Positions 50,432 through 63,800 of a DNA stretch of 64,000 nt are shown one piece after another. The first letter of the stretch is position 1. Every line of letters starts with the position of its first letter. Under the pieces are notes generated by a model. The model searched no databases. It saw only the letters and a program-made list of their open reading frames with translations, and was not told the origin of the DNA. Made by a program: the position numbers and the translations under genes. The stretch comes from Membranipora membranacea (lineage: Eukaryota > Bryozoa > Gymnolaemata > Cheilostomatida > Membraniporidae), in the NCBI GenBank assembly GCA_914767715.1, contig OU612075.1, forward strand, positions 2,480,001-2,544,000, given 5' to 3'.

Positions 50432-52660
50432 CGTTCCAATCTGTTCTGAGCCGTGTGAGTCACTCCGAAGCTTCCAACTTTACCTGGAATATATCAAGGA
50501 GGGGATTACATTATATTGTAAGATGACGAGTTTCAGGTTGCATTACAAAAATCAAGCCATCCTAACAGCATTGAAACCTCGTAAGAGATTGAGGCAATAA
50601 CTACCCGAGTTCTTCAATAAATTTGCTCAACCAATAGAATATTAGTGCTAATAACTAAATGATAGGTAGACTCATGCAATAGGTAGCCACTTGTTAGCAC
50701 TGTGGTTGCAGAGGGGTAGGCTAATGTCTCCGGAATTATTTGAGGCAAGTTGGTGTCTCTACATTGGGGCAAATAACTCAAACTCAAGCTTACTGGGGTT
50801 CTGACCATACGTAGTGAGTATCAGTTTGTAGGCGCAGAGAATCCTGGTTTTGATAGGGGAGATGAGTAAGCGCACATATATATGTGCACATGTTATTACA
50901 TATAGCTGTTTGTTCTGTTCCAGACAACCCTGCCTTGCATCAGGCCTTACCAACAAACACAACAACAATGCCATGTGGTTAATATAGATCAATGGGTAAA
51001 TAACAATAGAGAGTCTGCCCTGTTTGTGAAAGCATTGTTGTTGTTGTGTTTTTGTTATGCAAATCGCAAGAAAGAAGTGTATCATCAAGCAGAGCTGAGA
51101 GAGATGTTTTGAAAAAGCCAAGACCTATGTGAATATATGTGTTTCTAGGTAAAACAAACCTAGCCCTCTAGGCCTGCAAGTCGCAACACCACAGCAGTAA
51201 CAGACAGTACAGTCACAGTGAGTAGGCTGCCTCAGTCTCTAGACTAGTCTAGTGACATGATGAGTGCCTGGGGAGGCAATCAATGTATGTATGTTTGACA
51301 AACCAAAGGCAAAGGTTGTTTTTATTCTATAGATTAATGGTTTTGTTCTGTACTTACTTAAGTAGATAGATGACTGATATAAGCTGGAATGAGTTGTTGT
51401 CACCTTGAATGAAATACTGTAACTCTCAAATGAATGAGTCAACTCATGAACTAAGAATTTCTCCTCAGATCAGAAGAGACTGAAGATGCAGCATGACTAT
51501 GTCTGTATTAACGGATTCTCAAGGGTTTTCCAGATCAAAGGTCATTTTAAATCAGCCAATCATATTAAAATCTAGATTTGTCTTTGCTACATTGAGGTAT
51601 GAAAATCTAAAAGCTAGGGTCAAGGTCATCATTAAAAGAAAATCAAAATTTATTTCAATCCATTTATTCTGGGACATCTTAGTTAAACACCAAATTACTC
51701 CACTTCTTGGAATGGAAGATGGTCTAGATAGGTAAAATATCTTGCCCAATCAATTAAAAGCTAGATGCAAAGGTCAGAAAAGGAAAAAATCAGATTTAAA
51801 AGAGGTGAACTAACAGTCACTTGCTGAGTTAGGCTAAAACTGTATTCTGCAGCCTGTAAATTTTAGGATGTTCAAGTTTAGGTATACTGTGCTACGTGGT
51901 TGGAAGCAATCGCAAGGTGGTTCAACTTAGCCCAGCTAAGATTTATATCAGTATGCAAGAAGGTTTAGATGTAATTAATAATTACCAGAGAGATAGATGT
52001 CGAGTGTGTCTGTCAGTATGTTCAGGTGAGAGTATGAATGGAATGGATACTAATGGTGTGTGATAAGTGTGTAACCTTGTTAGGTCAGATAAGTGAGCTA
52101 GTGAATTGTAATGACCAGTTGACCATCTGTATGAGCTCAATATATGTAGTGGAATACCACCAGTCATGGGTTTTCCCGGCTAAGCCGATGGCATCCTAGA
52201 ATGCCAGTCAGGGTTTTCTGACTATGTGTCAGCGACAGCCCAGAACGCGCCAGTTCCCAGAGCTATGCCAATGTTTTTACCCCACCTTTTCCAAGTTACA
52301 ACTTAAATAGTGTGCTATTGTGCTGGCTGGAGGAGATAGTGACTGGAATAAATACAGTTGAGAATAGCATACAGTAATTATGATGATGACTCAGTAGCTA
52401 TCAATGCAGAAAGCCTTAGTTGAGTGTAATAATATTTTAATTACTACAGGTTGTGTGTAAAAGTATCTCATATACCACCCAAATTTAAATAAGAAAACAA
52501 TCTAAATTATGGAGGTGTCAGTATAGATTACTAGTACTACTATGCATTGATCTCCTGTAGTGTAGCACACATACAGAGGACTAGTCACTCAGCTATACGA
52601 TTGTTACTAAACCTAAGCTAGTGCGTAACAGACTGCTCACTTTGTTCCGATAACACAACG
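50432..52660. other. Head-to-head spacer between ACSL and GEMIN8
   Basis: It should hold both promoters and the ACSL 5' leader, but no clear TATA box fits either gene. An inverted pair ACACAACAACAATGC / GCATTGTTGTTGTTGTGT lies at about 50955-51053. The minus-strand frame 50759-51121 looks like chance translation of AT-rich DNA. Confidence 0.5.
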
Positions 52661-55591
52661 ATGTCACAAGACGTATCCTACCCTGGTTATGAGAGATACT
52701 GGCAACACTTCAACTTTGTACAAAGGTTAGTATACTTCTTTTGTGTGTATAATGAGCTTATTTGTGTATTAGTATAGTATCTCATTTTTTCAGCCATTTG
52801 TTACCACTACATTCTCGGTCGGTCATTCCCTACCGCATATAATTGAGCAATCCTTCTGAAGGAGAATCACAAAAAAAACCAATTGTGCTAGGAATCTAAT
52901 TGCAGCATGATATAAATCGCCAATTACTATGTAAAGTGGCTTATCATTTGAAATAATGCCCCATATGAATTGTTTGCTGGATCTTTCTGTTGCAGCTGGA
53001 TTAAAAAGCACAAACAAGTCACACAAGATATAACCCAAAATGTTCAGAGCAGGCCTTGCACTTGTGGTGGAACTGGCTCAGCACAAAATCCTGCAAGATT
53101 TTATCACAGTACTCAACAGCTAAAGCATGGTGCTACCAAAGATGTGACAAATCAAGGTAGTGTCATATCGGTATTGGCTGTTGGTTATATTTACTTGTAT
53201 TTACTCATGCTTCAGTAAAATTACTTGAAATTTTATAAATTGGGATCAGTTGAAGTTGGACTAACATTGGCTTGCCTGCAATATCTTCAACAAGATAGTT
53301 GCTTCTCTAGTTTGAGTTCTTAGGCTTTGTTCCTGTCTACACTATTAACTCGGCCAACTGTGAGAAATATTTAAAATAGAAACATTGTAGCTAAATGAAT
53401 GTTGTCATATTACTTTATTCATGGGCATTTTAATGGTTATTTATCTGTCAACGTTTGTATGTGCTTCTCTCTCAGATGAGGCGATATTCAAAGTACCTCC
53501 TGTTCCCCCTGGCTTCAAGGAAACCGGACAGGATAATCATATAGGTCTTACAACTCTCCCAGCTAGAGCAGCACGTACAAGGTGTGTGAAAATTTCACTT
53601 TTTGCTTCCACGTTGTTAGATATGTGTTATGGTTATACTAAGTATTGAGTATAATATATAGCCTTTTATTTTTTGAGTAAAGATTGTAACCAATCGCCAA
53701 CTATATGGCGAGGTAGTGCTGGACAAGCAGTTATTTCCTCTTTAATAAAGTATAAATAACTTCTAAATCTTGAATCAGCCAAAAAAACATTGTTGCACCT
53801 TGTCAATTCCTTTTCACGTATACATTCTAAGAGATTGTTTTTACTGTAGGCCTTATCAAGATGACGACCAGAAACCCAAAGCTAAGCGTAAAAAGAAGAA
53901 GAAATCCAGTAGAAGTAGATCCAGCAGTGCCAGCTCAGCTGGTCGGAGGGAAGGATTTAAGGCTGAAATAAGTGAAGATTTTGTTGAATTTATGAGAAAA
54001 TCAGCGGCACACAAACAAGAAAGAGGTATGTTGGAGAGCTACAGATAATTCCTAATCAGAATGGGTATCTCTAAACCGCACTGGTCACGTGATACTATAG
54101 CATGAACTATTAAATGTTGTATAAGTATCTTCACCAGGAATTTGTCGGACAACAAAAGTCCAAACCTATGAAAAGTGGTAGGCACACCTTTAATAAATCA
54201 TCATAATATGCCTAATATGTATTATGTGTATATGATTGGTTGTTGGCCTTGGTCATACTATTTCCAATGCTTTCAATGAAGGGGTTTTCACAATCAAGGA
54301 ATTCATCTTGTGAAATATTACAAATTCTGTCAGTATTCGTTCCCTACAATTCAATATATTTGTATTGAAATAATATTGGATATTGTATTTAAGTTTTATT
54401 ATATCTCCCTTCCTTCCAGAAGCAAAAAAGACCAAAGAAAGTGCTGAAAGAATGGAGGTTGATTCGCAAGGTATGAAGTGTCACCAAATCTCTGATGTTA
54501 GACCATTTTGTCTGCAGGGTATATATTCCTTGCACAAAGACTGGCAATAATTCGTAGTACACATGCTGGCTAGGAAATCAGCCTGTCTTGGTACATCCTA
54601 TGCTCAATATGTAGGTGTAACTGTGAACAATATTTTGTTTTGCCCTTACATCATTTAATGAAGCGAATTTTGTGCAGTTTACTAGACATAGGAGTTGTAT
54701 AAACATTTGGAGTTGGAGGACAACTCCCTTTAACATTCTTTCTTATTTTTGTGGGTTATGAATCATCAATATGTAGCTTGCAATTAATACTGGCATTCAG
54801 ACAACATTCTATATCGCGAAGTTGCCTATGATTCATTTCAAACTCCTACAACCTAGGCTTAATCACTTTTAATAATGACTACCAAGTAATTTCCTCCTAT
54901 ACAGCTTTATCACTGTATCTTCTACTTTCAGGTTACCTGGTAGATGCAAGCATAAGAAAAGCAGCTCCTACTGAGCAGCCTGGTATGAGACGAACTCATG
55001 AAATAAAAATGCTCTACGGAGATCGGTCACATCAGGTAATGACCGACAAAACATTATAAAAATTCAGGTTACCATTTTTTTATTCAAAGGTTTTTAACGT
55101 TTTCCAGATAAAATAGTAGAATTACTTGCCGAATTAAATGAAGAGGTGCTTGTGCAATACACAGCGTGATCCAAGCTTTTTGAGCCGAGTCCCATTATAA
55201 GACTTACAATCATCCGAATATAGCCAAGAAAACCACCACCCTTCTTCTTATGTAACACTGTTTGTTACTGAAGTTGAGTTCACTGTTTCTGTGACTGACT
55301 TGTGTTTGTCAAAACTGCAGGAACACTCTGTTACTCTGAGAACCAGTGCTACGTGCTCAATTTTGATTGAACTTCACATGGAAATGATGCAAGTGTCACA
55401 CAATTTTTTTCAGTTTCATCCCCTTTCTAACGTCACAATGAAGTTGTGTTAAGCTGAGATGTTAAATCTTATGTTATTTATTTTAGATACATGGTATGGA
55501 GACAGCTCAACAGCTCAGCTTCCAACAAGCTTGTGATAAAATGAAGCCTCAACATTGGCCTAATATACCACTGAAGCTCAGATTTACATAA
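52661..55591 (+). CDS. GEMIN8: Gem-associated protein 8 (SMN complex)
   Basis: Gemin8 links the Gemin6/7-Unrip part of the SMN complex to SMN, for assembly of Sm rings on spliceosomal snRNAs in cytoplasm and nuclear gems. Seven exons join in phase: 52661..52725, 52996..53156, 53476..53581, 53850..54025, 54420..54470, 54932..55035 and 55487..55591. They total 768 bases, or 255 residues (human is about 242). Diagnostic ends are YERYWQHF near residues 10-17 and, in the last two exons, APTEQPGMRR, EIKMLYGDRS, ETAQQLSF and HWPNIPLKL, which match the conserved Gemin8 C terminus. Between them a basic Lys/Arg/Ser stretch (about 118-145) could be a nuclear signal. Exon 2 has a small CTCGG cysteine pair not typical of vertebrates. 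The start chosen is the ATG that opens the conserved N terminus. Confidence 0.92.
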
Positions 55592-56292
55592 TACTTCAGT
55601 GAGCTCTTACCATAAACATGTACAGTATATATAAATGTTTACAGCTCTTACCTACTCATCTCAGGGTTATTTTAAGGTAGTTTTTGTAGCTAGGTCCCCT
55701 AAAACAAGAGTAAGTACTGCCAGGCTGTTATTTGCATTTCTATTGCCAAGCAGAGTATGAGCACTAAAATGAGGTATAGAAGAACCAAGAACCATTGAGA
55801 ATTCTTTTGAATCAAAACCTGATCAATTACTACCAACGGTATTAGTCAGATTTCATGAACAATATTTGAAATGCAGGGTAGTGACACGGTTACCTTATTG
55901 CCTCCTATGCTCCACCCTTTAGTTTTAAAGTTTACCCCGATTTTAACAGCAATGTGTTTATTTTAACTTTTTTTTTCAGTTTCATGCAATGACTATGGAA
56001 ACAATATATTGAACTAAAATGTAAAAAGAATAGTAAAATAAATTGTAAAATGATGACTTCATGGAGTGTAGGAATATACCGACAAAATAGTCTGTATACA
56101 TGTGATGCACTGTCTCAGGTGGTCTTGTAGTATTGGGTAAATGGATGGATTGATGCTTTTCTCTATCAGCGTGAGTTCCATGCATACCAAAAAGGTCGTT
56201 TACGCATCGCGATAATGTATGTAGTATGACTGTGACGATGATGTAATTTCTGTGCCGTTTTGGTATTTCTTTATTTGTTGTGGTCTTGAAAT
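55592..56292. other. 3' ends of GEMIN8 and the EF-hand gene
   Basis: This is mostly 3' untranslated sequence of two convergent genes. Candidate signals are AATAAA on plus at 56037-56042 (GEMIN8) and on minus at 55957-55962 (EF-hand gene 1), which would make the transcripts overlap by about 80 bases. The stretch 55.94-56.2 kb resembles 60.46-60.63 kb downstream of EF-hand gene 2. Confidence 0.55.
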
Positions 56293-59200
56293 TTATAGCT
56301 CATCTCTTGGGGGATCCCCAGCTCCTTCCTACAATATCAGATGACATGAAGGCTGCAAAACCTGTCTCTAGGTGAGAATGTTATTCCTGGACAGCCAATA
56401 GGACATGCATGCTTGTATAATATTCGGAGAGCTTTTTCTTTGAATCAGAATAATATCTCTGCATTACTCGTTAGGGGAAGGCATACCACCTATTTTGTTC
56501 ACTGCCACAAAACTGCTTTACTCCTATTTGCTGCCTCATTCATGTTCTATGTCGTGAAAAAAAAGTAAAATATATATTTTAACACTATATTATCCCATTT
56601 CAAAATTTCACTCCTCAACCTAACTACAAAGCATTTTTTAATCATGACTTAGGCATGGGTTCATTACTTGAGGTTTTCAAGTGGATGTTAGGTTGATCTA
56701 AGTTAGGTCAGATTTGAACTGAGCAATACCATTTCTTGCTCTTCCTGTTCCATCTCAGGTGGGCTCAGATTATCAAAGTAACAGCGCTCCAGGTCCTGTA
56801 AAACAACAAATACATAAAACATGAATATAGGCAGAGAATACTCCTCTTGAACTTGTGAGGTTCCAACGCAAAAATATTACAATACAATATAATGAATATC
56901 AAATCCACAGATTTCTGTAATTCTAGCTGTAAATCAGGACAAGCTAACACGATAATCAGTTTTGGGAACTCCAGATAGGAGTTGCCTCACAAGGATGTTG
57001 TTACCTAGTTGTAGCAATTTGTTGGAAAGTCCTTACCATACCCTATTGATAATTGTTTTGAGTTTATTGAAAGTTTGTGAATGATACATCATAAGTAAAC
57101 ATATAATCCTTACACTAGCAGAAGCAGAAATGCATTATAACCAAGAAGATGCCACAAATAAATTAAAAAACGTCTACTGACTGCGAAGTTAAAATCGCAA
57201 CCAATCTTGTGCTACAATCATTCACATAGTCACTATCAAACTTTTATGTAATTGTAGCTTACCTTAGTAAATTCAGCTAGCTCATGTTCCTCGATCTCGT
57301 CATTATCTGAAATCACACAAGTATTTCTTCTCAGACTCTCAAGCACAGTAAATGAAATGTACTCCATTCATTTTTTAGTTAATTATTATGTCCCAGGAGT
57401 GAGGTTTGTACATGTGTAGATAACTCATAGGTGAAGAACGGTGTAATTATATACCATATGAAGTGCATAACTAGTCTAAGTGCTCGGGCGGCCCGCAATC
57501 AAAGTGGTATTGTATCGTGATGCCACTTTTTCAACACTTTTATTGGTTTCTATTTCATTCCAGTAGCAGAATATTTTCCGAAAAATGGCGAAAAAAAAGA
57601 GGAAAAGATAAAAAATAAGTTAAATTGAAGATCGATTATTTGCATAACTGTTAGAGATAAAATATCTTTGAGAAGAAAAAAGACAAAAATGTAATGTAAT
57701 GATATAATGAACTAAACCTTAGTTCATTGATATTACATTAGCACTAGCGCACAATAAGGGTTATGACTGTATTGTGTAAATAAATGTAAATAAATGTAAA
57801 TCACTTTTTTATTTAGCTGCTCTCCAGCAATCTGTACATGAATATAAGATAAATACATATACATATTCAATTTAGCGCACTCCTGTACAAGGTAGGAATG
57901 GGCAAGCTGAGCACAACTTACAGTTTCTGTCCAGTAGAGCTATAATGTGGATCTGCTCAGCTGCGTTTGAAAAGTTCAGATTGTTATCTGGGTCTATGCA
58001 CCCACACAGATGTTCAAAGTCTGGAGTGGAGGGATCTCCCAACTGTTGTCCCAGCGTATTCCTAATATCAGCGCACGATATAGCTATAACAATAAAGGCG
58101 CCAGTGAGAGATACATCATGTTTGATCACATATATCTGCATTTGGAGTTGCCGTCTCAAGGTGCCACCAGCTCACCAGTGCAGGCAAATCTTAGGTGAAA
58201 TGCAAACAGAGTTCCTTATGAATTTTTTTCAAGTGCAGATATTGCGATTATAAAAGAATTATATTTTGCCAAAATTCAACTCTTCAGATAACAGAACGGT
58301 GCAGAACGCATTTTCAGTTTCGCCTTCAAACAAAAAGGATATCCCTCACAATGTTTCGTCAATATTGTGCAAAATGTTGTAGATATCAATGCTACCTACT
58401 TGTTCGGTCTTCAGTCTCAATAGTTCTTTTGATAGGCCCCCAGATCTCATCATGGCTCAGCCCTCCTGACTGGTCCTCATCCAGAGTTCCTATTATTGGT
58501 CGATAGTCGGTCTCCTTATATTCCATATCCTTTGTTCGCCCTCCTGTCTTTATTACAAGTCCATCTCCTCTTTAGTCACTAGACCGTCGTCTATGGTAAG
58601 CAAATAGAAAGAAAACCAGAGACAATTTTAGATTGCAAATTAACACATGGTGATTGAGTATCTCAGGCGTTTGCTGTTGTAGCTAGTAAGAAACTTATTA
58701 TCAGTTAGATAGAAGTCTACACATTTCACGTGTTAGTATAATTCAAAGCTGATATCATTGGTAGCAAATCTGACTCTTTGAGTGACCTCCCAAGGGCCCA
58801 TAATAACTTTTGAGTGGGAATTGAGGGCAAAATAATCAATGTCAATAGTAATAATAAAAATAATGATAATGATAAAAAGAATCAAGTCTTTACCGTCTCA
58901 GGCCGGTGTAAGATGGTCATAACAAAATGATGAAGTTAGTCTTACTGTTGGTGTCAACGTGGTGGAAAAATGGTACCAGAGCTGGAACCTCTTCACTGTC
59001 TATCACCAGGTGTTTAACTTCCGTCATAATGTACCACATGTCTTTGAACGTGGTTAGATGCATGATTATACTCCTCCCAGTGGTTAAAATCTGTCTCAAC
59101 GCATAGACTAGTGTCTCCCTTTTGTCTGAGTAAAGATTCAATACAGATAAAGTAAGCAGAGCTATTTATAATGTAGTAGAGAGAAATATGAGTGGAATAC

Positions 59201-60044
59201 CTGTGGCACCCACATCCCCCAGTAGTCAGTCAACTGCAGCAATATTCGAAACAGTTACTTCAACATTTGTGTGTTTGGTGTCAATAGTTCCATTGGACAT
59301 TTACAGCCAAATGATGAGATGAGTCGTCCATGCACAAAACATGAGAAGATAACTCTCAAGTAGTTTATCTCCCCCCCCCAAATCAACCTGTCAAAATATT
59401 TTCCTCCCATGTATTGTGTGTCATACCTGCCCCGGGACTACTAAGGGTGTCTTGCAGCTCTCCCTTAGTTATATCAGTACTGCTGTCGGAATCGATGACA
59501 TCAAACAACCAGTTATAATAGTCCCTGGTGCTCTTCTCCGCTTCAGTAAGCTCTGATTGCTTGATATCTAACCAATGTGGTCTTCTTTTTAGCAGTTCAC
59601 TGTGTGTTGAAATAGTGATAGAATGGCGGTATGTTAACCATTATCCCACAATGCAATGTGAGGCCCAGAACAATCACACTCTTCTGATTTTTAGTGTGTT
59701 TATTCTGCTTTAACTTAAAGTTGAAATGCAAAAATTTCTTGCTCTTAAAACACATCTTCCCGCAAAAATAAGACAAATGAAAATCATACCAACAAAAATG
59801 AGGAGAGCAAACTGAACCTTGACATTTCCGCTGCTTCATAGGGAATAGATTTATTGTTGTCCTAGCAATTCACAAATCATAACAACCTTACTTGAGATCA
59901 AACTTTGTAGCAGAAGACGAAGTTACAACCTACTATCACTATATTGATTATAACTAGTACATACCCAGATGAAAATGAAATGCTGCAAAATACAGATACT
60001 AGTAGAGTAGCACAGAATGTCGTTCTCTTTCCTCCCGCAACCAT
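56293..60044 (-). pseudogene. ER-retained multi-EF-hand protein 1, disrupted by a one-base deletion
   Basis: Minus-strand exons are 59965..60044 (signal peptide, FCATLLVSVFCSISFSSG), 59427..59599, 58946..59125, 58400..58590, 57922..58083, 57263..57306, 56730..56795 and 56293..56328 (ending -PPRDEL). EF-hand loops are D63-E74 (DSDSSTDITKGE), D142-E153 (split by an intron), DEDQSGGLSHDE, a degenerate DPDNNLNFSNAA and DRNYNDEIEEHE. Exon 4 is 191 bases, but the paralogue's is 192. The lost base near 58555 brings TAA at 58553-58555, so the product would stop at 156 residues, without later EF-hands or RDEL. All other phases and sites are intact. It is therefore a very recent pseudogene, a segregating null allele or a sequencing error. 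A calcium store or chaperone role in the ER lumen is inferred; it resembles CREC proteins in plan only. Confidence 0.75.
58553..58557 (-). other. Frameshift site in EF-hand gene 1
   Basis: Minus strand reads GAC TTG TAA here, where EF-hand gene 2 reads GAC TTT CTT ATC. One base fewer creates the stop. Confidence 0.8.
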
Positions 60045-60810
60045 CTTCTCTTGCTTCTTTACAGTAAAGAGCTTTTGATGATGTGTCACAATTTAATAAG
60101 ATGTAAGTCAACAAGTTTTGCTTAGCTGCCGACTTCAAATAAAGCTGCAACAGTGTGTATCGCGCAATTTAAAAACCGACGCATCCCGTCTCAACACAAC
60201 TGTTAACACTAAAGTGAAAGCAAATCACAGCCAAGCTTGGTCAGTTAGTCTCCTCCAACTTTTAGGTATATAAAGCACAAAACATCATTGAGAAGTTGTC
60301 CGGAAATGCCCATGCAGAAATTTAAATTTTAACCAAATTGTTATTCTAATGTGTGGCATTTTGCATGATAAAGATTTAGAATGCAACTCAGCATTACTAT
60401 GCCTGCCTTGATTCCAAACTAGCTTAATCCCAAGCATGTTCCAGAATATAAAGATTGATTTTAACAGCAACGTGTTTGTTTTAATCATCTAATGTTTTAT
60501 AAGATGCCTGGGGAAACATAACATTGAAATAAAATAAACAGTAAAATAAAATAGAAAATGAAATAATGAAATGATGTGTTTATGTAAGGTAGGTTATAGT
60601 GTTTGTCCACACATAATAAGTTTTCCAGATATGTCTTGTTTCATTGGTAATTAAACAGATCATCAGCATCTTCAATAAGTGATGTCTGTGTGTTTGTTGT
60701 ACATAACATAATGTCACCTCTGCAAAGGCAAGTTAGTGTGGGTTTCACATTTCTGTCTTGGGATATTTTAAGACTCTGGTGGTATCGTTCAGTAACCCTG
60801 GTGATGAAAT
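60045..60810. other. EF-hand 1 promoter and EF-hand 2 3' untranslated region
   Basis: It must contain the start region of EF-hand gene 1; no TATA box suits the minus strand. The part 60.46-60.65 kb mirrors the 3' sequence of EF-hand gene 1 (TTTTAACAGCAACGTGTTTG). No other gene. Confidence 0.5.
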
Positions 60811-63800
60811 TTATAGCTCATCTCTCATAGGGTCTTCAGCCTCGTATTCAGCTGCAGCCTCGTCTTCAGCTGCAGCCTCAGCTTCATACGCGGCGTCAGC
60901 CTCAGCCTACAATACCATACTACATCATGGTCACATCAGGGTTACAAAACCTATCTAAACGTGAAGTAGATACTGGTAAGATGGGATGTGCATGCTTCTG
61001 ATTTTTGTCTATACGGTTAATATTTGTTAAATCTTTTCTTTCGTGAATTCTGTTCAATTACTAAGTTCTTTATCCATCTACACTAGGACAATAATTTTTT
61101 CCCTATGTGGTGGCGGGGGGGGGGGGCATAATTGAAAACTCTATCAAAGCTCCTTGATACTCGCATATTGCAACATCGTTCCACCACCACAACTGAAACT
61201 TACTTGTTTTAAGATGACAAGTTGGTTCCCTATGTGGTGGCGGAACAACGTTGCAATAGGCGAGTATCAAGGCGCCGGGATACCCAACTTTTGCAATATC
61301 CCTCCACCACCACATATATTTTCCATTTGCGGGAACATATACTTATTCTAAGATTACATCTAAAACAAGTTTGTTCCCTCTGTTGTGGCGGAGGGATATT
61401 GCAAAAGTCATGTATCGCGGCGCCTCAATACCGATATTTGATTTTTGCAATATCATTCCGTCAATACAAATGGAACATGTTTGTTCTAAGTTTACATCAT
61501 CATGTCCTGTGAATTACCCTTTGTTGCTGCCTCAGCTTAATCATGTCTTTCAGGCGTCCTGTTAGTTTCTTCTTAGGTTTCTCCTGTTCTCCTCTCTTGG
61601 GGATCTTCTTCTCTCTCTTATCAAACTCAACGACACAGTGCTTTAGCTCCTGTGAAACATCAGAAACACATATATTTAACTTACACTCTTAGAGCAACAT
61701 TTTTTGGGCTCCCCATGAAAAATGATACCACCTAATTCCCAGAATGCAATATTCTGGAATTCCCAGTGACATCAGGTCAATGATAACTTATATGAAACTG
61801 ACTGTAGCCCTTTGATCATAGAGTTGCCTTCTGGGAATGATAGTATTTGAAGTTATAAGTGGTTGAAGATTGTGACTCAATAAATAAGGAAAGCGCGTTA
61901 GGTGATAAATCTTCTGGCTACTGATGTGAAAATTCTGTCTATGTCTTGAGGATTTTACTATTTCGTTCAACACTGTGTGAAATTAAAAAAATGTTCGAAT
62001 TTCTCCATTAGAAAAATAATGATGCAAAATTAAAATTGCAGTTAAAATTTGTATCGGCCAGGAGCCGTCGGACGGGGGCAAGAGTAGTGGGGCTCAGACT
62101 AGTATTGAAACAGTCATTCTCTGCCGACCCCCCAACCCCCACACTTCCATGTTTATCTTAACCTACCTCAGCCATTTCAGCTGCTAGCTCATGCTCCTCA
62201 ATCTCATCATCATCTGAAATATCAAAAGCAGATATTCTAAGAATATACAGCCTACCAAAAAGTGTCTGTTTGACCAAGTTATTTCCATGAACCTTACACA
62301 ACGGGTAAAATAGCTGACCACAACTAAAACCTTATTGAAACTAGAATCAGTCTGAGGCTTGGACAATATACGGGTCTGAAACCATTTAGCACTCAAACCA
62401 AAAATATCTATATCGTTTCACTTCAGAGGTAATTGAAATTTTTATTGGTCCCTGTTGAAAGGCCTGCAAACTTATCTCTTGCATAATGAAGACGTTTAAC
62501 TTACAGTTTCTGTCCAGTCGAGCTATAAAGTCAAACTCCTCAGTGGTGGAAGAAATGTTTAGGTCGTTATCCTGATCCATACACTTACACAGCTGCTTAA
62601 AGTCCAGAGTACCTTTCTCAAAGGCATCTCTGGTAATATGCTCCAGCATATCGTCAATATCGATGCAGGACATAGCTATAACAAAACAGACAAAACTGTT
62701 TACTTGTCTTTAGAAGTAAAACTCTTTAATACCAGAATGTATAACTTTGTTGATGTGGTGATATTGAACTCGGAGGGAATCACTCACAACAACAAACCAT
62801 TCGAAATTTTCAATCACGAGCCCAAATATTGTGAGGAAATAATGATAATAATAATGCTGCTTTAACAAGATTTGCTTGGAAGCCAGCTTCATGTCCAATT
62901 TTAGTTTAGCCTCCATCAAGAGGATCCTTCTAAAAATATAAAGAAGAAGATAGTAGTGCCCCTTACTTGTCTCTCCTTCAATTTCGATGATCTGTTTGAT
63001 AGGTACCCAGATTTCTTCATGACTCAGTCCTCCTGACTGGTCCTTGTCCAGGGCTTTCATTACCTGCCGATATTTGGTCTTTTTGTATTCCATCTCTTTT
63101 GTTCGCCCTCCGGTCTTGATAAGAAAGTCCATCTCCCTTTTAGTTATCTTACCGTCCTCTGTGGTACACAATCAAAGAGATTAAATTGGTGAGATTCATT
63201 CATAAATAGAATTCTAAGCGTTTCTCACAGTTGCCAATATTCAAAAGAGCTCATATCAGTGGTCGCAATGCTGATCTTTTAGTGGCCTCCAAAGGTCCAA
63301 TTATGCCTGTCTAGGAGGTAGCTCAGTTAGTTAGAGCGCCTGCACTCTTACACGCAAGCGTTGGAGGTCTCGGGTTCGAATCCCGCTGCAGTCTACTGAC
63401 TACTGGGCTCAATTGATGCCCCAGGTGTGCTCTGACCCGCCTGCAAACTGAGAGCAACTTGGCGCCGAATATGGCGGCCGCGCCCTTAAAGCACCTGTAT
63501 TTCTCAGTCTTCGGACAGAGACAAAAACTTACAATTTTACCACAAGGGGAAGTGGAGTCTGAATCAACAGGAACAATAATATCATTGATGGTATATAATA
63601 ACAATTATAATAAAAATAAAATAATGATAGAAATACTTCTGTCTTTACTGCCACAGATAAACGGCCTTTAAGCTGCCATTAACAAAATATTGCAATAAAC
63701 CTTACCGTTGGTGTCAACATGCCCAAAAAATGGTAGCAGAACTGATATATCCTTGCTGTCCTCCACGAGTTGTTTAACCTCGGTCATGATGTACCACATG

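Noticed and set aside
50759-51121. Minus-strand frame of 120 codons upstream of ACSL
   Set aside because: Composition is that of translated AT-rich DNA with CAA repeats; no domain, and it overlaps an inverted repeat.
61500-61502. TGA as the normal stop of EF-hand gene 2
   Set aside because: A donor upstream of it joins in phase to an exon ending in RDEL, as in the neighbouring paralogue. The TGA would serve only an intron-retained form.
63313-63390. A functional tRNA gene
   Set aside because: A and B boxes are present but the acceptor stem does not pair, and the same head with the same body recurs at 45.5 kb, which marks it as a SINE. The same reasoning applies to 12.9 and 29.75 kb.
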